NCBI RefSeq assembly: GCF_004115085.1
Contig: NZ_QXJP01000011.1
Location: 1-64,000, forward strand
Length of the DNA stretch: 64,000 nt
Direction: 5' to 3'
Source of the DNA: Longirhabdus pacifica
Lineage (GTDB): Bacteria > Bacillota > Bacilli > Paenibacillales > DSM-105158
Position numbers and translations under genes: made by a program. Each line of letters opens with the position of its first letter. The stretch's first letter is position 1. The notes under the pieces were generated by a model. That model saw only the letters and a program-made list of their open reading frames with translations, did no database searches and was not told the DNA's origin. Shown piece after piece: positions 8,970-17,994 of the stretch.

Positions 8970-9359
8970 TTAGCCACTTCTTAACTGTTCATCAGGAAAC
9001 ATGTGTTGTTTAACTGCTTTCCTCAATTCGTCGATGTCAAATGGTTTTGTGAAATGCATACAAGCCCCTTCTTCCATCGCCTGATTTACAAATTCTATCT
9101 CACCATAAGCCGTCATCATAATCACTTTAATATTCGGATCTTTCTGTTTTGTATGTTTTAGTATTTCTAAGCCGTTCATACCAGGAATTTTCATATCTAG
9201 CAACATTAAATGTGGCTTGCTTTTTTCAATCATTTGCATTGCTTCTTTTCCGTTAGCTGCTACAAATGCTTGATATCCCTCGTTGCTTAGTACTTCATAC
9301 AATAACACTCTTATGCCAGCTTGATCATCCACAATCAATACTTTTTTTTCATCCAACAT
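8970..9359 (-). CDS. spo0F: Sporulation phosphorelay response regulator Spo0F
   Basis: 129 residues from MLDEKKVLIVDD, preceded by CTAGGAGGGAG; the upstream extension in frame is ignored. It is a single receiver domain without an output domain, which passes phosphate from sporulation kinases via Spo0B to Spo0A. The acidic pocket Asp11/Asp12, phosphoacceptor Asp55 (LMLLDMKIPG), Thr83 and Lys105 (FTKPFD) are present. A sigma-H promoter upstream confirms the identity. Neighbours fbaA and pyrG match B. subtilis. Confidence 0.97.
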   Translation of the reverse strand: MLDEKKVLIVDDQAGIRVLLYEVLSNEGYQAFVAANGKEAMQMIEKSKPHLMLLDMKIPGMNGLEILKHTKQKDPNIKVIMMTAYGEIEFVNQAMEEGACMHFTKPFDIDELRKAVKQHMFPDEQLRSG

Positions 9360-9406
9360 GAACTCCCTCCTAGAGCAGGATATAAACACGTTGCTTTTTG
9401 TTGTTA

Positions 9407-9433
9407 ATTCGCTAATGATTGTCAATTTCCTGC
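9407..9433 (-). promoter_or_regulatory. Sigma-H promoter of spo0F
   Basis: On the minus strand GCAGGAAAT (9425-9433) matches the sigma-H -35 consensus RNAGGAWWW at every position. Eleven bases later AGCGAAT (9407-9413) matches the -10 consensus RNNGAAT. spo0F is a known sigma-H gene in B. subtilis. TGTCAA-like sequences at about 9460-9475 could be Spo0A boxes, but the match is weak. Confidence 0.8.
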
Positions 9434-9599
9434 TGCTTTTTTTTAAGCAAGTCCATTTTATTGACATTTAATGTTCAAATAGCCTGTCTTCATCCTGTTT
9501 TAAACATAAACGAATGTTGACTTGTTGTCCGTAAGCAATATGTTAATTCTAGGCTATGCGTGGTAGTTCGTCCATACTTTGTCTTCTTTTATCTTATCA

Positions 9600-11411
<1,812 letters not shown>

Positions 11412-11455
11412 TAAAAAAAATAAAGCACTCCCGCATTAAAATAACGAGGCACTTT
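11412..11455 (-). terminator. Terminator after rpoE
   Basis: Minus-strand stem of eleven pairs with one bulged A (AAAGTGCCTCG against CGGGAGTGCTTT), followed by TTTATTTTTTTT. Confidence 0.75.
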
Positions 11456-11555
11456 AATCTTCAAAATATAACTCACATGAATTTACGTTTAGCCCATGGA
11501 CTAGTTTACTCTTTGGACAATTTAATGTCAAGCAAACATCAACAATCAGATAGGA

Positions 11556-12071
11556 TTAAATTTCGTCTTCTTCGTCTTCCTCTTCATCATCATCCACATC
11601 ATCTAATTCTTCGTCCATTTCTTCCATGTCATCTAATTCCTCTAGTTCTTCATCCACCAAATCTTCATCTATTTCATCAAATGCAGCTGTATCCTCTTCT
11701 GGAGCATCTGCTAAGTCATCTTCCTCTGCTGTATCTATATCTCCGAATGGTACTTCTGAAATAGGCTTAGCCCTTGTAGATGTAACAATTGACTCTTCTC
11801 CTTTTTCAACAGGATACCACTTTTTGAGTCCCCACATATTATTCCCAGTACAAGAGAATCTACCGTCAATATTAATTTCCGTGTACAGTTGGGTAATATA
11901 ATTCATCATTTCTTCTTGCGAGATTCCTTTTAAGCTTCCCACTTCATTTATAATATCACGATAATATAACGGTGTATTGACTTCCTTCAATACGTGATAA
12001 GATAAATCCACCATAGGCATTTCTTGAATTTGCTCTTTAGGGAAATTAAGTTTAACTCTTTGTAAACTCAT
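11556..12071 (-). CDS. rpoE: RNA polymerase delta subunit
   Basis: About 171 residues from MSLQRVKLNFPKEQIQEMP, chosen because GGAAG precedes it and it matches the known N-terminus. The folded HARE-HTH domain covers about 1-90 (ends near NMWGLKKWYP). The remainder is a disordered, extremely acidic tail of Asp and Glu. Delta displaces nucleic acids from RNA polymerase, tunes sensitivity to initiating NTPs and aids recycling. Located next to pyrG as in B. subtilis. Antisense frames rich in serine opposite the acidic tail are artefacts. Confidence 0.95.
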   Translation of the reverse strand: MSLQRVKLNFPKEQIQEMPMVDLSYHVLKEVNTPLYYRDIINEVGSLKGISQEEMMNYITQLYTEINIDGRFSCTGNNMWGLKKWYPVEKGEESIVTSTRAKPISEVPFGDIDTAEEDDLADAPEEDTAAFDEIDEDLVDEELEELDDMEEMDEELDDVDDDEEEDEEDEI

Positions 12072-12324
12072 ATCCAGCACTTCCTTCCACATTATATGTA
12101 TTTTTCCATCCATATCATTATTGTGTTCAATCTTCTTTTAGTAAAACCTATTTTTTTTTAAAATGCAACATGCAATAACTACGAATGTGACTTCGCTTTG
12201 CTTCTTTTCTTATCATTTTCTTTGTAATAGATCACCACTCTTTTTAGCCTATTTCTAATAAACAAGGTCATGATCCCAATCTTTCATTTCACCATCAACA
12301 TAAAATAACACATCATCAAAACAG
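12072..12324. other. Intergenic stretch with possible gene remnant
   Basis: Mostly AT-rich sequence between rpoE and the tandem repeats. On the minus strand, 12255-12317 reads as about 20 codons of ordinary-looking protein (ending KDWDHDLVY then stop) directly abutting the repeat pair. This could be the tail of a gene cut off by repeat insertion, but it is too short to identify. The rpoE promoter should lie here, yet no pair of hexamers is convincing. Confidence 0.3.
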
Positions 12325-12446
12325 ATAAGTTGAATGAACTTGTTCAACCAACTTATTACAACTATGCATATGATGGAGAAATTTACACCAACCTTTACGC
12401 CTAGCTTCTGAGGCGTAAACTTATATCTCAACATTTCCCATCTTAT
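12325..12446 (+). repeat. Dispersed structured repeat, copy C (tandem with D)
   Basis: Same family and orientation as the copies at 6326 and 6449. The left hairpin is ATAAGTTG...CAACTTAT with an inner GTTGAA/TTCAAC stem. The body has TTTACGCC/GGCGTAAA inner arms around TAGCTTCTGA and an outer right arm ATTTCCCATCTTAT. The outer left arm has diverged (ATATGATGGAGAAAT). Confidence 0.85.
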
Positions 12447-12450
12447 ATAG

Positions 12451-12572
12451 ATAAGTTGAATGAACTTGTTCAACCAACTTATTACCACGAATCATAAGAT
12501 GGGCAAATTTACATCAACCTTTACGCCTGGCTTCTGAGGCGTAAACTTATATCTCAACATTTCCCATCTTAT
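12451..12572 (+). repeat. Dispersed structured repeat, copy D
   Basis: Direct copy of C with a 126-base period. Its outer arms are ATAAGATGGGCAAAT and ATTTCCCATCTTAT. Relative to copies A and B both sides of the stem changed (AAG to GGG/CCC), so pairing is kept. Confidence 0.85.
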
Positions 12573-12604
12573 ATCATTTTTGCTTTGTAAAGGGGGGAAG
12601 CATA

Positions 12605-13798
12605 TTGAGTTATCAAAGTTGGCTCCAAAAAATCCATCCTTACCTTAACAGTAAATCTAATACGAAGGTGATTATAAAATTTAAAAACAGACTCGAATTT
12701 CAGCAGTGTAAACAGCAAATTACAAAATTAAAAACCAACTTCAAAAAACTAAAATCCATTCGATTTATTCCTACTATTCAGTCCATTACCTGCCCTGGAA
12801 AGTTGCCAAGATCAACGACAAGGCATAAAGGGTTTCGATATACGGAAAGGGATCACAAAATTGCTGTTCACTTATCCAACGCTACATCCTCTTGGATTCC
12901 TTGGAGCATCGAGCAAATACAAGTACCTAGTGTATGGAAGACAGCGACAGGAAAAGGAATAAAAATTGGCGTCATCGATACAGGTGTGAATTACAAGCAT
13001 CCAGATTTAGAACAATGCCTGGAAACCGGTGTAAATATGGTTAAGTATTGGAACTATCCGAATGACGACAATGGACACGGTACACATATCATCGGCATTA
13101 TTGCTGCTAATTCAAAAGATGGAATGAAAGGTATCGCTCCCCAGTCCAAAATTTATCCTGTCAAAGCATTTGATAATGAAGGAACGGCTTTCATTTCCGA
13201 CATCGTCATGAGTATTGATTGGTGTATAAGAAATAAAGTCGATGTCATTAACATGAGTTTCGGAATGAGAAAAGACAGTGTCGCTCTAAAAGAAGCCATT
13301 GCGAAAGCACATAGAAATAACATTGTCATCGTTGCCTCTTCCGGAAACGATGGGTTGAAAAACAAGCTGGACTATCCAGCAAAATATGATGAGACCATCT
13401 CCGTCAGTGCTACGGACAAAAATAGAAATATTGCCTCTTTTAGCAACATTCACTCCGAAACAGATATTTATGCACCTGGTGAACACATCGTTTCCACTTG
13501 GTTAAATTCAAATTACTCCACGTTGTCAGGAACTTCGATGGCAACATCTCACGTTACTGGTATCGTAGCATTGTTACTTGAAAAATCTCCTCAACTTACA
13601 CCAGATAAAATCAAGGATATTCTAAAAAACACATCCATCCCACTTTCGGAAAGCAGAAAAACAAGCACGCCAGTAGGAGAGATCAATGCAGCAAACATTC
13701 TCAAACCTTTCATACAAAAAAGACATACCAAATTGAAAAGAACAGTGAAAACAGCGGCAAGAAAAAGAAGTAGGACTTCAAAAAAAATAAAAAGATAA
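12605..13798 (+). CDS. Intracellular-type subtilisin-like serine protease (S8)
   Basis: 397 residues from a TTG start (12605) that follows AAGGGGGGAAG at good spacing; no ATG serves. The catalytic triad is intact: Asp125 in GVIDTGVN, His158 in NGHGTH and Ser311 in SGTSMA, with Asn248 of the oxyanion hole in SSGND. There is no signal peptide. The first 100 residues form a charged, propeptide-like region. The last 30 residues are extremely basic (Lys/Arg-rich), unusual for the family. The enzyme probably acts in the cytoplasm or forespore, as AprX or Isp-type proteases do. Downstream argS is convergent. Confidence 0.9.
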   Translation: MSYQSWLQKIHPYLNSKSNTKVIIKFKNRLEFQQCKQQITKLKTNFKKLKSIRFIPTIQSITCPGKLPRSTTRHKGFRYTERDHKIAVHLSNATSSWIPWSIEQIQVPSVWKTATGKGIKIGVIDTGVNYKHPDLEQCLETGVNMVKYWNYPNDDNGHGTHIIGIIAANSKDGMKGIAPQSKIYPVKAFDNEGTAFISDIVMSIDWCIRNKVDVINMSFGMRKDSVALKEAIAKAHRNNIVIVASSGNDGLKNKLDYPAKYDETISVSATDKNRNIASFSNIHSETDIYAPGEHIVSTWLNSNYSTLSGTSMATSHVTGIVALLLEKSPQLTPDKIKDILKNTSIPLSESRKTSTPVGEINAANILKPFIQKRHTKLKRTVKTAARKRSRTSKKIKR

Positions 13799-13844
13799 TG
13801 CTCAATCACTTACCGCAAAACACAGTATCCACTACATGCACATG

Positions 13845-15524
13845 CTACATTTTTTCAGGTGCAGATACTCCTATCAGCTTCAACACGTTTTGCAACACCG
13901 TTCTCAACGCAGTAATCAAATATAATCTTGCTTGCGTTAATGCTTGCTCCTCTTCTTGTATGACGCGGTGACCTTTATAATAACTGTGAAATGCACCAGC
14001 CAATTCATATATATATCGAACGATACGATGAGGAGCTCTTTGCTCAGCTGCTAACGTAATTTCATGCTGTAGCTGAGCGATCTTATTGAGTATTGCTAAT
14101 TCAGCTTTGCTATCCAATAGTGAGAAGTCCACTTCATCTATTGAAGCCAGTGTTACTCCCTGCTCTTCTGCTTGAGTAAGTATACTGCATATTCTTGCGT
14201 GTGCATACTGTACATAGAATACTGGATTTTCATTGGATTTTGACACTGCTAAATCTAAATCAAAGTCTAAGTGAGAATCTGTACTCCGCATGATGAAGAA
14301 GTATCTTACCGCATCCACACCTACCTGCTCAATCAATTCTTGCATCGTCACGGCTTTGCCCGTTCGTTTGGACATTTTCACTTTCTCGCCATTTTCAAAT
14401 AATGAAACCATCTGTGAAATAATGATTTCTAATTTATTGGCATCATAGTCCAAAGCGGACATGGCAGCTTTCACCCGATTGATATATCCGTGATGATCTG
14501 CTCCCCATATGTTCATCACAACGTCGAATCCGCGATCATATTTATTTTTATGATACGCGATGTCTGGAGTGAGATACGTATAGCTTCCATCCTTTTTAAT
14601 GAGCACCCGATTTTTATCATCACCGTATGGCATTGTCTCTAGCCAAAGCGCTCCTTCTTCTTCGTACACTTTACCTTTTTGTTTTAAAAGCTGTAGCACT
14701 TCATCAATCGCATCTGACTCATACAAAGAGCTTTCACTGAACCAAACATCAAAATCGACTTGAAAGTCATGTAAGTCGGCTTTTATTTTATTTAATTGTT
14801 TCTCTAAACCGAAAGTTTTAAACCAGTTCAAACGATCTTCACTGGAGTAAGATAACAAGCTATCCCCTTTTTCTTTTTTCAATGCTTCTGCATATTGGAT
14901 GATATCTTTAGCATAATAACCGTCTTCTGGCATTTCTTTTTCCATGCCTAACGCTTGCATATATCTTGCTTCTAGAGAGATGGCTAAGTTGTTCATTTGA
15001 TTCCCGCCATCGTTAACATAATATTCTCTAGTGACATCAAACCCAGCAAAATCAAATATATTGCAAAGCGCATCGCCTATCGCAGCACCTCTTGCATGAC
15101 CTAGATGCAAACTTCCCGTTGGGTTGGCGCTGACAAACTCAACTTGTACTTTTTTGCCAGAACCTATTGTACTACGTCCGTAATGTTCAGCTTGCTCTAC
15201 TACTTCATGGATAACTTGATGTAAGTAGGCTTTGTTCATGTAAAAGTTTAAAAATCCAGGACCTGCAATTTCCATTTTTTTGATATGTGCTTTCTCCATA
15301 TCGATATGTTGTTGAATAGATTGGGCAATTTCTCTTGGATTTTTACGAGCTATCTTTGTCAATTGCATCGCCACATTCGTAGCGTAGTCACCATGAGTTT
15401 CGTCTTTCGGTTTTTCCAAATGAATACTTGGTAGTTGTTCTGTACTGCAAATTTCAGCCTTCACAACAGCCTGCTGTAATTCAGCTAAAAGCGTTTGTTC
15501 TATTTGCTTTAAAATGCTCACCAT
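13845..15524 (-). CDS. argS: Arginyl-tRNA synthetase
   Basis: Class I synthetase, 559 residues from the second of two tandem ATGs. The HIGH-type motif is in NPTGSLHLGHARG (about 134-146) and the KMSKS-type motif reads KMSKRTGKAVTM. The N-terminal Add-1 domain (about 1-90) and the C-terminal anticodon-binding helices are present. The start overlaps the ywiB stop within GGAATGATG, so the two are translationally coupled, and AGGAGG precedes. The ywiB-argS pair is conserved in Bacillus. Confidence 0.97.
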   Translation of the reverse strand: MVSILKQIEQTLLAELQQAVVKAEICSTEQLPSIHLEKPKDETHGDYATNVAMQLTKIARKNPREIAQSIQQHIDMEKAHIKKMEIAGPGFLNFYMNKAYLHQVIHEVVEQAEHYGRSTIGSGKKVQVEFVSANPTGSLHLGHARGAAIGDALCNIFDFAGFDVTREYYVNDGGNQMNNLAISLEARYMQALGMEKEMPEDGYYAKDIIQYAEALKKEKGDSLLSYSSEDRLNWFKTFGLEKQLNKIKADLHDFQVDFDVWFSESSLYESDAIDEVLQLLKQKGKVYEEEGALWLETMPYGDDKNRVLIKKDGSYTYLTPDIAYHKNKYDRGFDVVMNIWGADHHGYINRVKAAMSALDYDANKLEIIISQMVSLFENGEKVKMSKRTGKAVTMQELIEQVGVDAVRYFFIMRSTDSHLDFDLDLAVSKSNENPVFYVQYAHARICSILTQAEEQGVTLASIDEVDFSLLDSKAELAILNKIAQLQHEITLAAEQRAPHRIVRYIYELAGAFHSYYKGHRVIQEEEQALTQARLYLITALRTVLQNVLKLIGVSAPEKM

Positions 15525-15934
15525 CATTCCTCCTCAATCTTTATTTGTATATTCATATTTACTTCATGATCTTGTTGCAACATCAATGTATAAGTCCATG
15601 ATAGGAATGCTTTATGTTGTTTGATTTGAACGGTCAGATCTGTTGTATACGTTCGAAGTGCAAGTTGTTGATTTTCTAGCTCTAAAAATCCTGACCTCTC
15701 TTGATGAAGCACAAAACATAATTTAGACTGTACGGCACCAAAACGAATCACTTTCATTTCTGTACCGTCCCATCTAATCGTCGTGGAAACTTCTTCATGA
15801 TCAGGTTGTATTTCTAAATATTGAATATAGGTGACTTTCCCTTTTTTTGTCCATTTACCATGGTACGTCTGTATTTGCTGCTCACCGTCTTGTTCATTTC
15901 TTATTCTTAGTTTTATTGGTTTTGTCTCTATCAT
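15524..15934 (-). CDS. ywiB: YwiB family protein (DUF1934)
   Basis: 136 residues, predicted all-beta (lipocalin-like calycin barrel in solved family members), with no membrane segment. Recognised by the pattern YHGKWTKKGKVTYIQYLE plus EVSTTIRW and by its invariable position before argS. Its biochemical role is unknown. GGAAGGAG precedes the ATG, and its stop overlaps the argS start. It lies 50 bases after speB, so speE-speB-ywiB-argS may form one transcript. Confidence 0.88.
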   Translation of the reverse strand: MIETKPIKLRIRNEQDGEQQIQTYHGKWTKKGKVTYIQYLEIQPDHEEVSTTIRWDGTEMKVIRFGAVQSKLCFVLHQERSGFLELENQQLALRTYTTDLTVQIKQHKAFLSWTYTLMLQQDHEVNMNIQIKIEEE

Positions 15935-15984
15935 TTGCAGCTCCTTCCGACATCCTATGTAACATGCACAACGAAAGTTATATG

Positions 15985-16863
15985 TTATTTTTTTGTTGGA
16001 ATAAACCCTAACAGCATTTCGCGAATAACCTTGGAAGCAACAATCGGTGTTTGCTCTGAAGGATCATATATCGGTGCTACTTCTACTAGATCCGCCCCTA
16101 CGACTTGGACGTTAGAGGATGCAATGGCACAGATGGATTCAATTAATTCCCTGGAAGTGATACCGCCTGCTTCCGCCGTTCCCGTTCCTGGTGCTGCCGA
16201 CGGATCCAGTACGTCAATATCTACCGTTACGTATACTGGTCTACCAGCTAATGTAGGAAGAACTTGTTTTAATGGCTCAAGTACATCAAATGGATAGAAA
16301 TGAAGATGTTCTTTTGCGTACGTAAACTCCTCTCGTGTACCTGAACGTATGCCAAACTGATACACATTGTTTCCGCCAATAAGCTCTGCCATTTTCCGAA
16401 TCGGTGTAGAGTGAGAAAGCACCTCTCCTTCGTATTCCTCTCTCAAGTCAGCGTGTGCATCAATATGAATAACTGCAAGATCTTGATATTTACGGTACAC
16501 CTCTCGCATCACAGGCCATGATACAAGGTGTTCTCCTCCTAAACCGATAGGCATTTTGTTGTCAGCGAGCAGTTTGTGTACATATTGCTCTATCGTTTCT
16601 AAACTTTTTGCCGCATTTCCAAATGGAAGCATTAAGTCTCCTGCATCAAAGTACTGAATTTCATCTAAACAACGATCTAAATAGGGACTGTACTCTTCTA
16701 GTCCAACAGAAGCTTCTCTAATTCTCCCTGGTCCGAATCTCGATCCCGGACGAAAGCTAACCGTATAATCCATAGGCATTCCATATATGACTGCACTAGC
16801 ACTTTCATATTGTTCACTACTAGCTATAAAAACATTTCCAGAATATGCTTGATCTAGCCGCAT
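15985..16863 (-). CDS. speB: Agmatinase
   Basis: 292 residues of the ureohydrolase family. It hydrolyses agmatine to putrescine and urea, feeding SpeE. Manganese ligands are visible: GGEHLVSWPV, DAHADLREEYEGE and DIDVLDPSAAPGTGTAEAGG. The agmatinase rather than arginase assignment rests on the partner gene speE upstream and the N-terminal SGNVFIASSEQYESA style. The short 45-base gap after speE implies one operon. The arginine decarboxylase that supplies agmatine is not in this window. Confidence 0.95.
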   Translation of the reverse strand: MRLDQAYSGNVFIASSEQYESASAVIYGMPMDYTVSFRPGSRFGPGRIREASVGLEEYSPYLDRCLDEIQYFDAGDLMLPFGNAAKSLETIEQYVHKLLADNKMPIGLGGEHLVSWPVMREVYRKYQDLAVIHIDAHADLREEYEGEVLSHSTPIRKMAELIGGNNVYQFGIRSGTREEFTYAKEHLHFYPFDVLEPLKQVLPTLAGRPVYVTVDIDVLDPSAAPGTGTAEAGGITSRELIESICAIASSNVQVVGADLVEVAPIYDPSEQTPIVASKVIREMLLGFIPTKK

Positions 16864-16908
16864 GATTTATCACCTTTCTTATCCATGTAAAGTTCAAAGT
16901 TTTGTTTT

Positions 16909-17736
16909 TTATTTTATTAGATCTTGCACAAATTTAGGCAGAGCAAATGCCGCATGATGCAGATCAGCACAGTAATATTTAGTATCCATCTCTTTAATGG
17001 TTTTTTTGTCTACTTGCAATGGATCATGTACTTTACTTCCCATTGTAAACGTCCACATGCCACTTGGGTAGGTGGGTATATTCGCTTGATATACGTTAAC
17101 GATGGGGAAGATCTCTTTCACATCTTTATTGACTTGTGTGATAAGGTCAGCTTTAAACCAAGGGTTGTCCGTTTGTGCAACGAAAATACCATCTTCTTTC
17201 AATGCATCGTAAATCCCTTGATAAAACCCTTTACTAAATAGATCTACCGCAGGTCCAACTGGTTCAGTAGAGTCCACCATAATGACATCGTATGTATTTT
17301 TGTTTTCATGAATATGCATGAAGCCGTCATTCACGATAACTTCTACTCTTGGTTCCTCTAAACTTCCCGCGATTTCAGGCAAATAGGTTTTAGAGTATTC
17401 AATGACTTTCCCATCTATTTCTACTAATACTGCCTTTTCTACTTCAGGATGTTTAAGCACTTCCCTTATTGCTCCACCATCTCCACCACCAACGACAAGC
17501 ACGTGTTTCGGATTAGGATGTGTTACTAATGCAGGATGTGTCACCATTTCATGATAAACAAATTCATCTTTGACCGTCGTCATTACCATTCCATCCAATA
17601 CTAACATTCTTCCAAATTCTAAAGTATCTACAATAGATAAATGTTGAAAATCTGTTTGCTCGTCTACGAGTGTATGTTTAATTTTTGCCGTAATTCCAAA
17701 GTTAGATGTTTGTTTTTCTGTAAACCATAATTCCAC
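16909..17736 (-). CDS. speE: Spermidine synthase
   Basis: 275 residues. It transfers an aminopropyl group from decarboxylated S-adenosylmethionine to putrescine. Key motifs: the nucleotide-binding [14 protein letters not shown] (about 82-95), [12 protein letters not shown] and the catalytic [10 protein letters not shown]. Translation starts at GTG (17736) six bases after AAGGAA. It heads the speE-speB unit and has a clear promoter. Confidence 0.96.
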   Translation of the reverse strand: MELWFTEKQTSNFGITAKIKHTLVDEQTDFQHLSIVDTLEFGRMLVLDGMVMTTVKDEFVYHEMVTHPALVTHPNPKHVLVVGGGDGGAIREVLKHPEVEKAVLVEIDGKVIEYSKTYLPEIAGSLEEPRVEVIVNDGFMHIHENKNTYDVIMVDSTEPVGPAVDLFSKGFYQGIYDALKEDGIFVAQTDNPWFKADLITQVNKDVKEIFPIVNVYQANIPTYPSGMWTFTMGSKVHDPLQVDKKTIKEMDTKYYCADLHHAAFALPKFVQDLIK

Positions 17737-17792
17737 TTTACATTCCTTCTTTCATTTAATTAACTTACCTTCATTTTTATCATGTCCTATGT

Positions 17793-17820
17793 ATTATAGA
17801 AAAAATATTTAAAAAAGCAA
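17793..17820 (-). promoter_or_regulatory. speE promoter
   Basis: Minus-strand TTGCTT (17815-17820), 16-base spacer, TATAAT (17793-17798), with a leader of about 50 bases. Confidence 0.65.
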
Positions 17821-17824
17821 TAGC

Positions 17825-17899
17825 ATGATGGAGAAATTCCTATATCAACCTTTACGGCTGGCAACGGAGACGTAAACTTATATTCCATCATATCTTATA
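17825..17899 (+). repeat. Dispersed structured repeat, copy E (single, no left hairpin)
   Basis: Only the body module: outer arms ATGATGGA and TCCATCAT, inner arms TTTACG and CGTAAA around GCTGGCAACGGAGA. The loop has diverged from the other copies, but both stems still pair. It lies between the divergent speE and PBP promoters and ends two bases before the PBP -35 element. Confidence 0.75.
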
Positions 17900-17900
17900 T

Positions 17901-17931
17901 AGTATACGTTTAGACGTAATTTGACATACTA
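17901..17931 (+). promoter_or_regulatory. Sigma-F/sigma-G-type forespore promoter of the PBP gene
   Basis: AGTATA (17901-17906), 18 bases, CATACTA (17925-17931). CATACTA is the sigma-G -10 consensus, and GTATA fits the sigma-F/G -35. The predicted start, near 17938, lies beyond the ATG at 17935, so that ATG cannot be used and translation must begin at 17995. Confidence 0.7.
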
Positions 17932-17994
17932 TTAATGGAAAATAAGGTTCGTTTATCCTATCCATTGCTATCACTTTCAGATTGGAGCAGATTC

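Noticed and set aside
11477-11901. Ser- and Leu-rich plus-strand ORFs
   Set aside because: Antisense to the Asp/Glu-rich tail of RNA polymerase delta.
12255-12488. Minus-strand ORF of 77 codons as a whole gene
   Set aside because: It runs through repeats C and D and owes its internal peptide repeat to them; only the last 20 codons could be a remnant.
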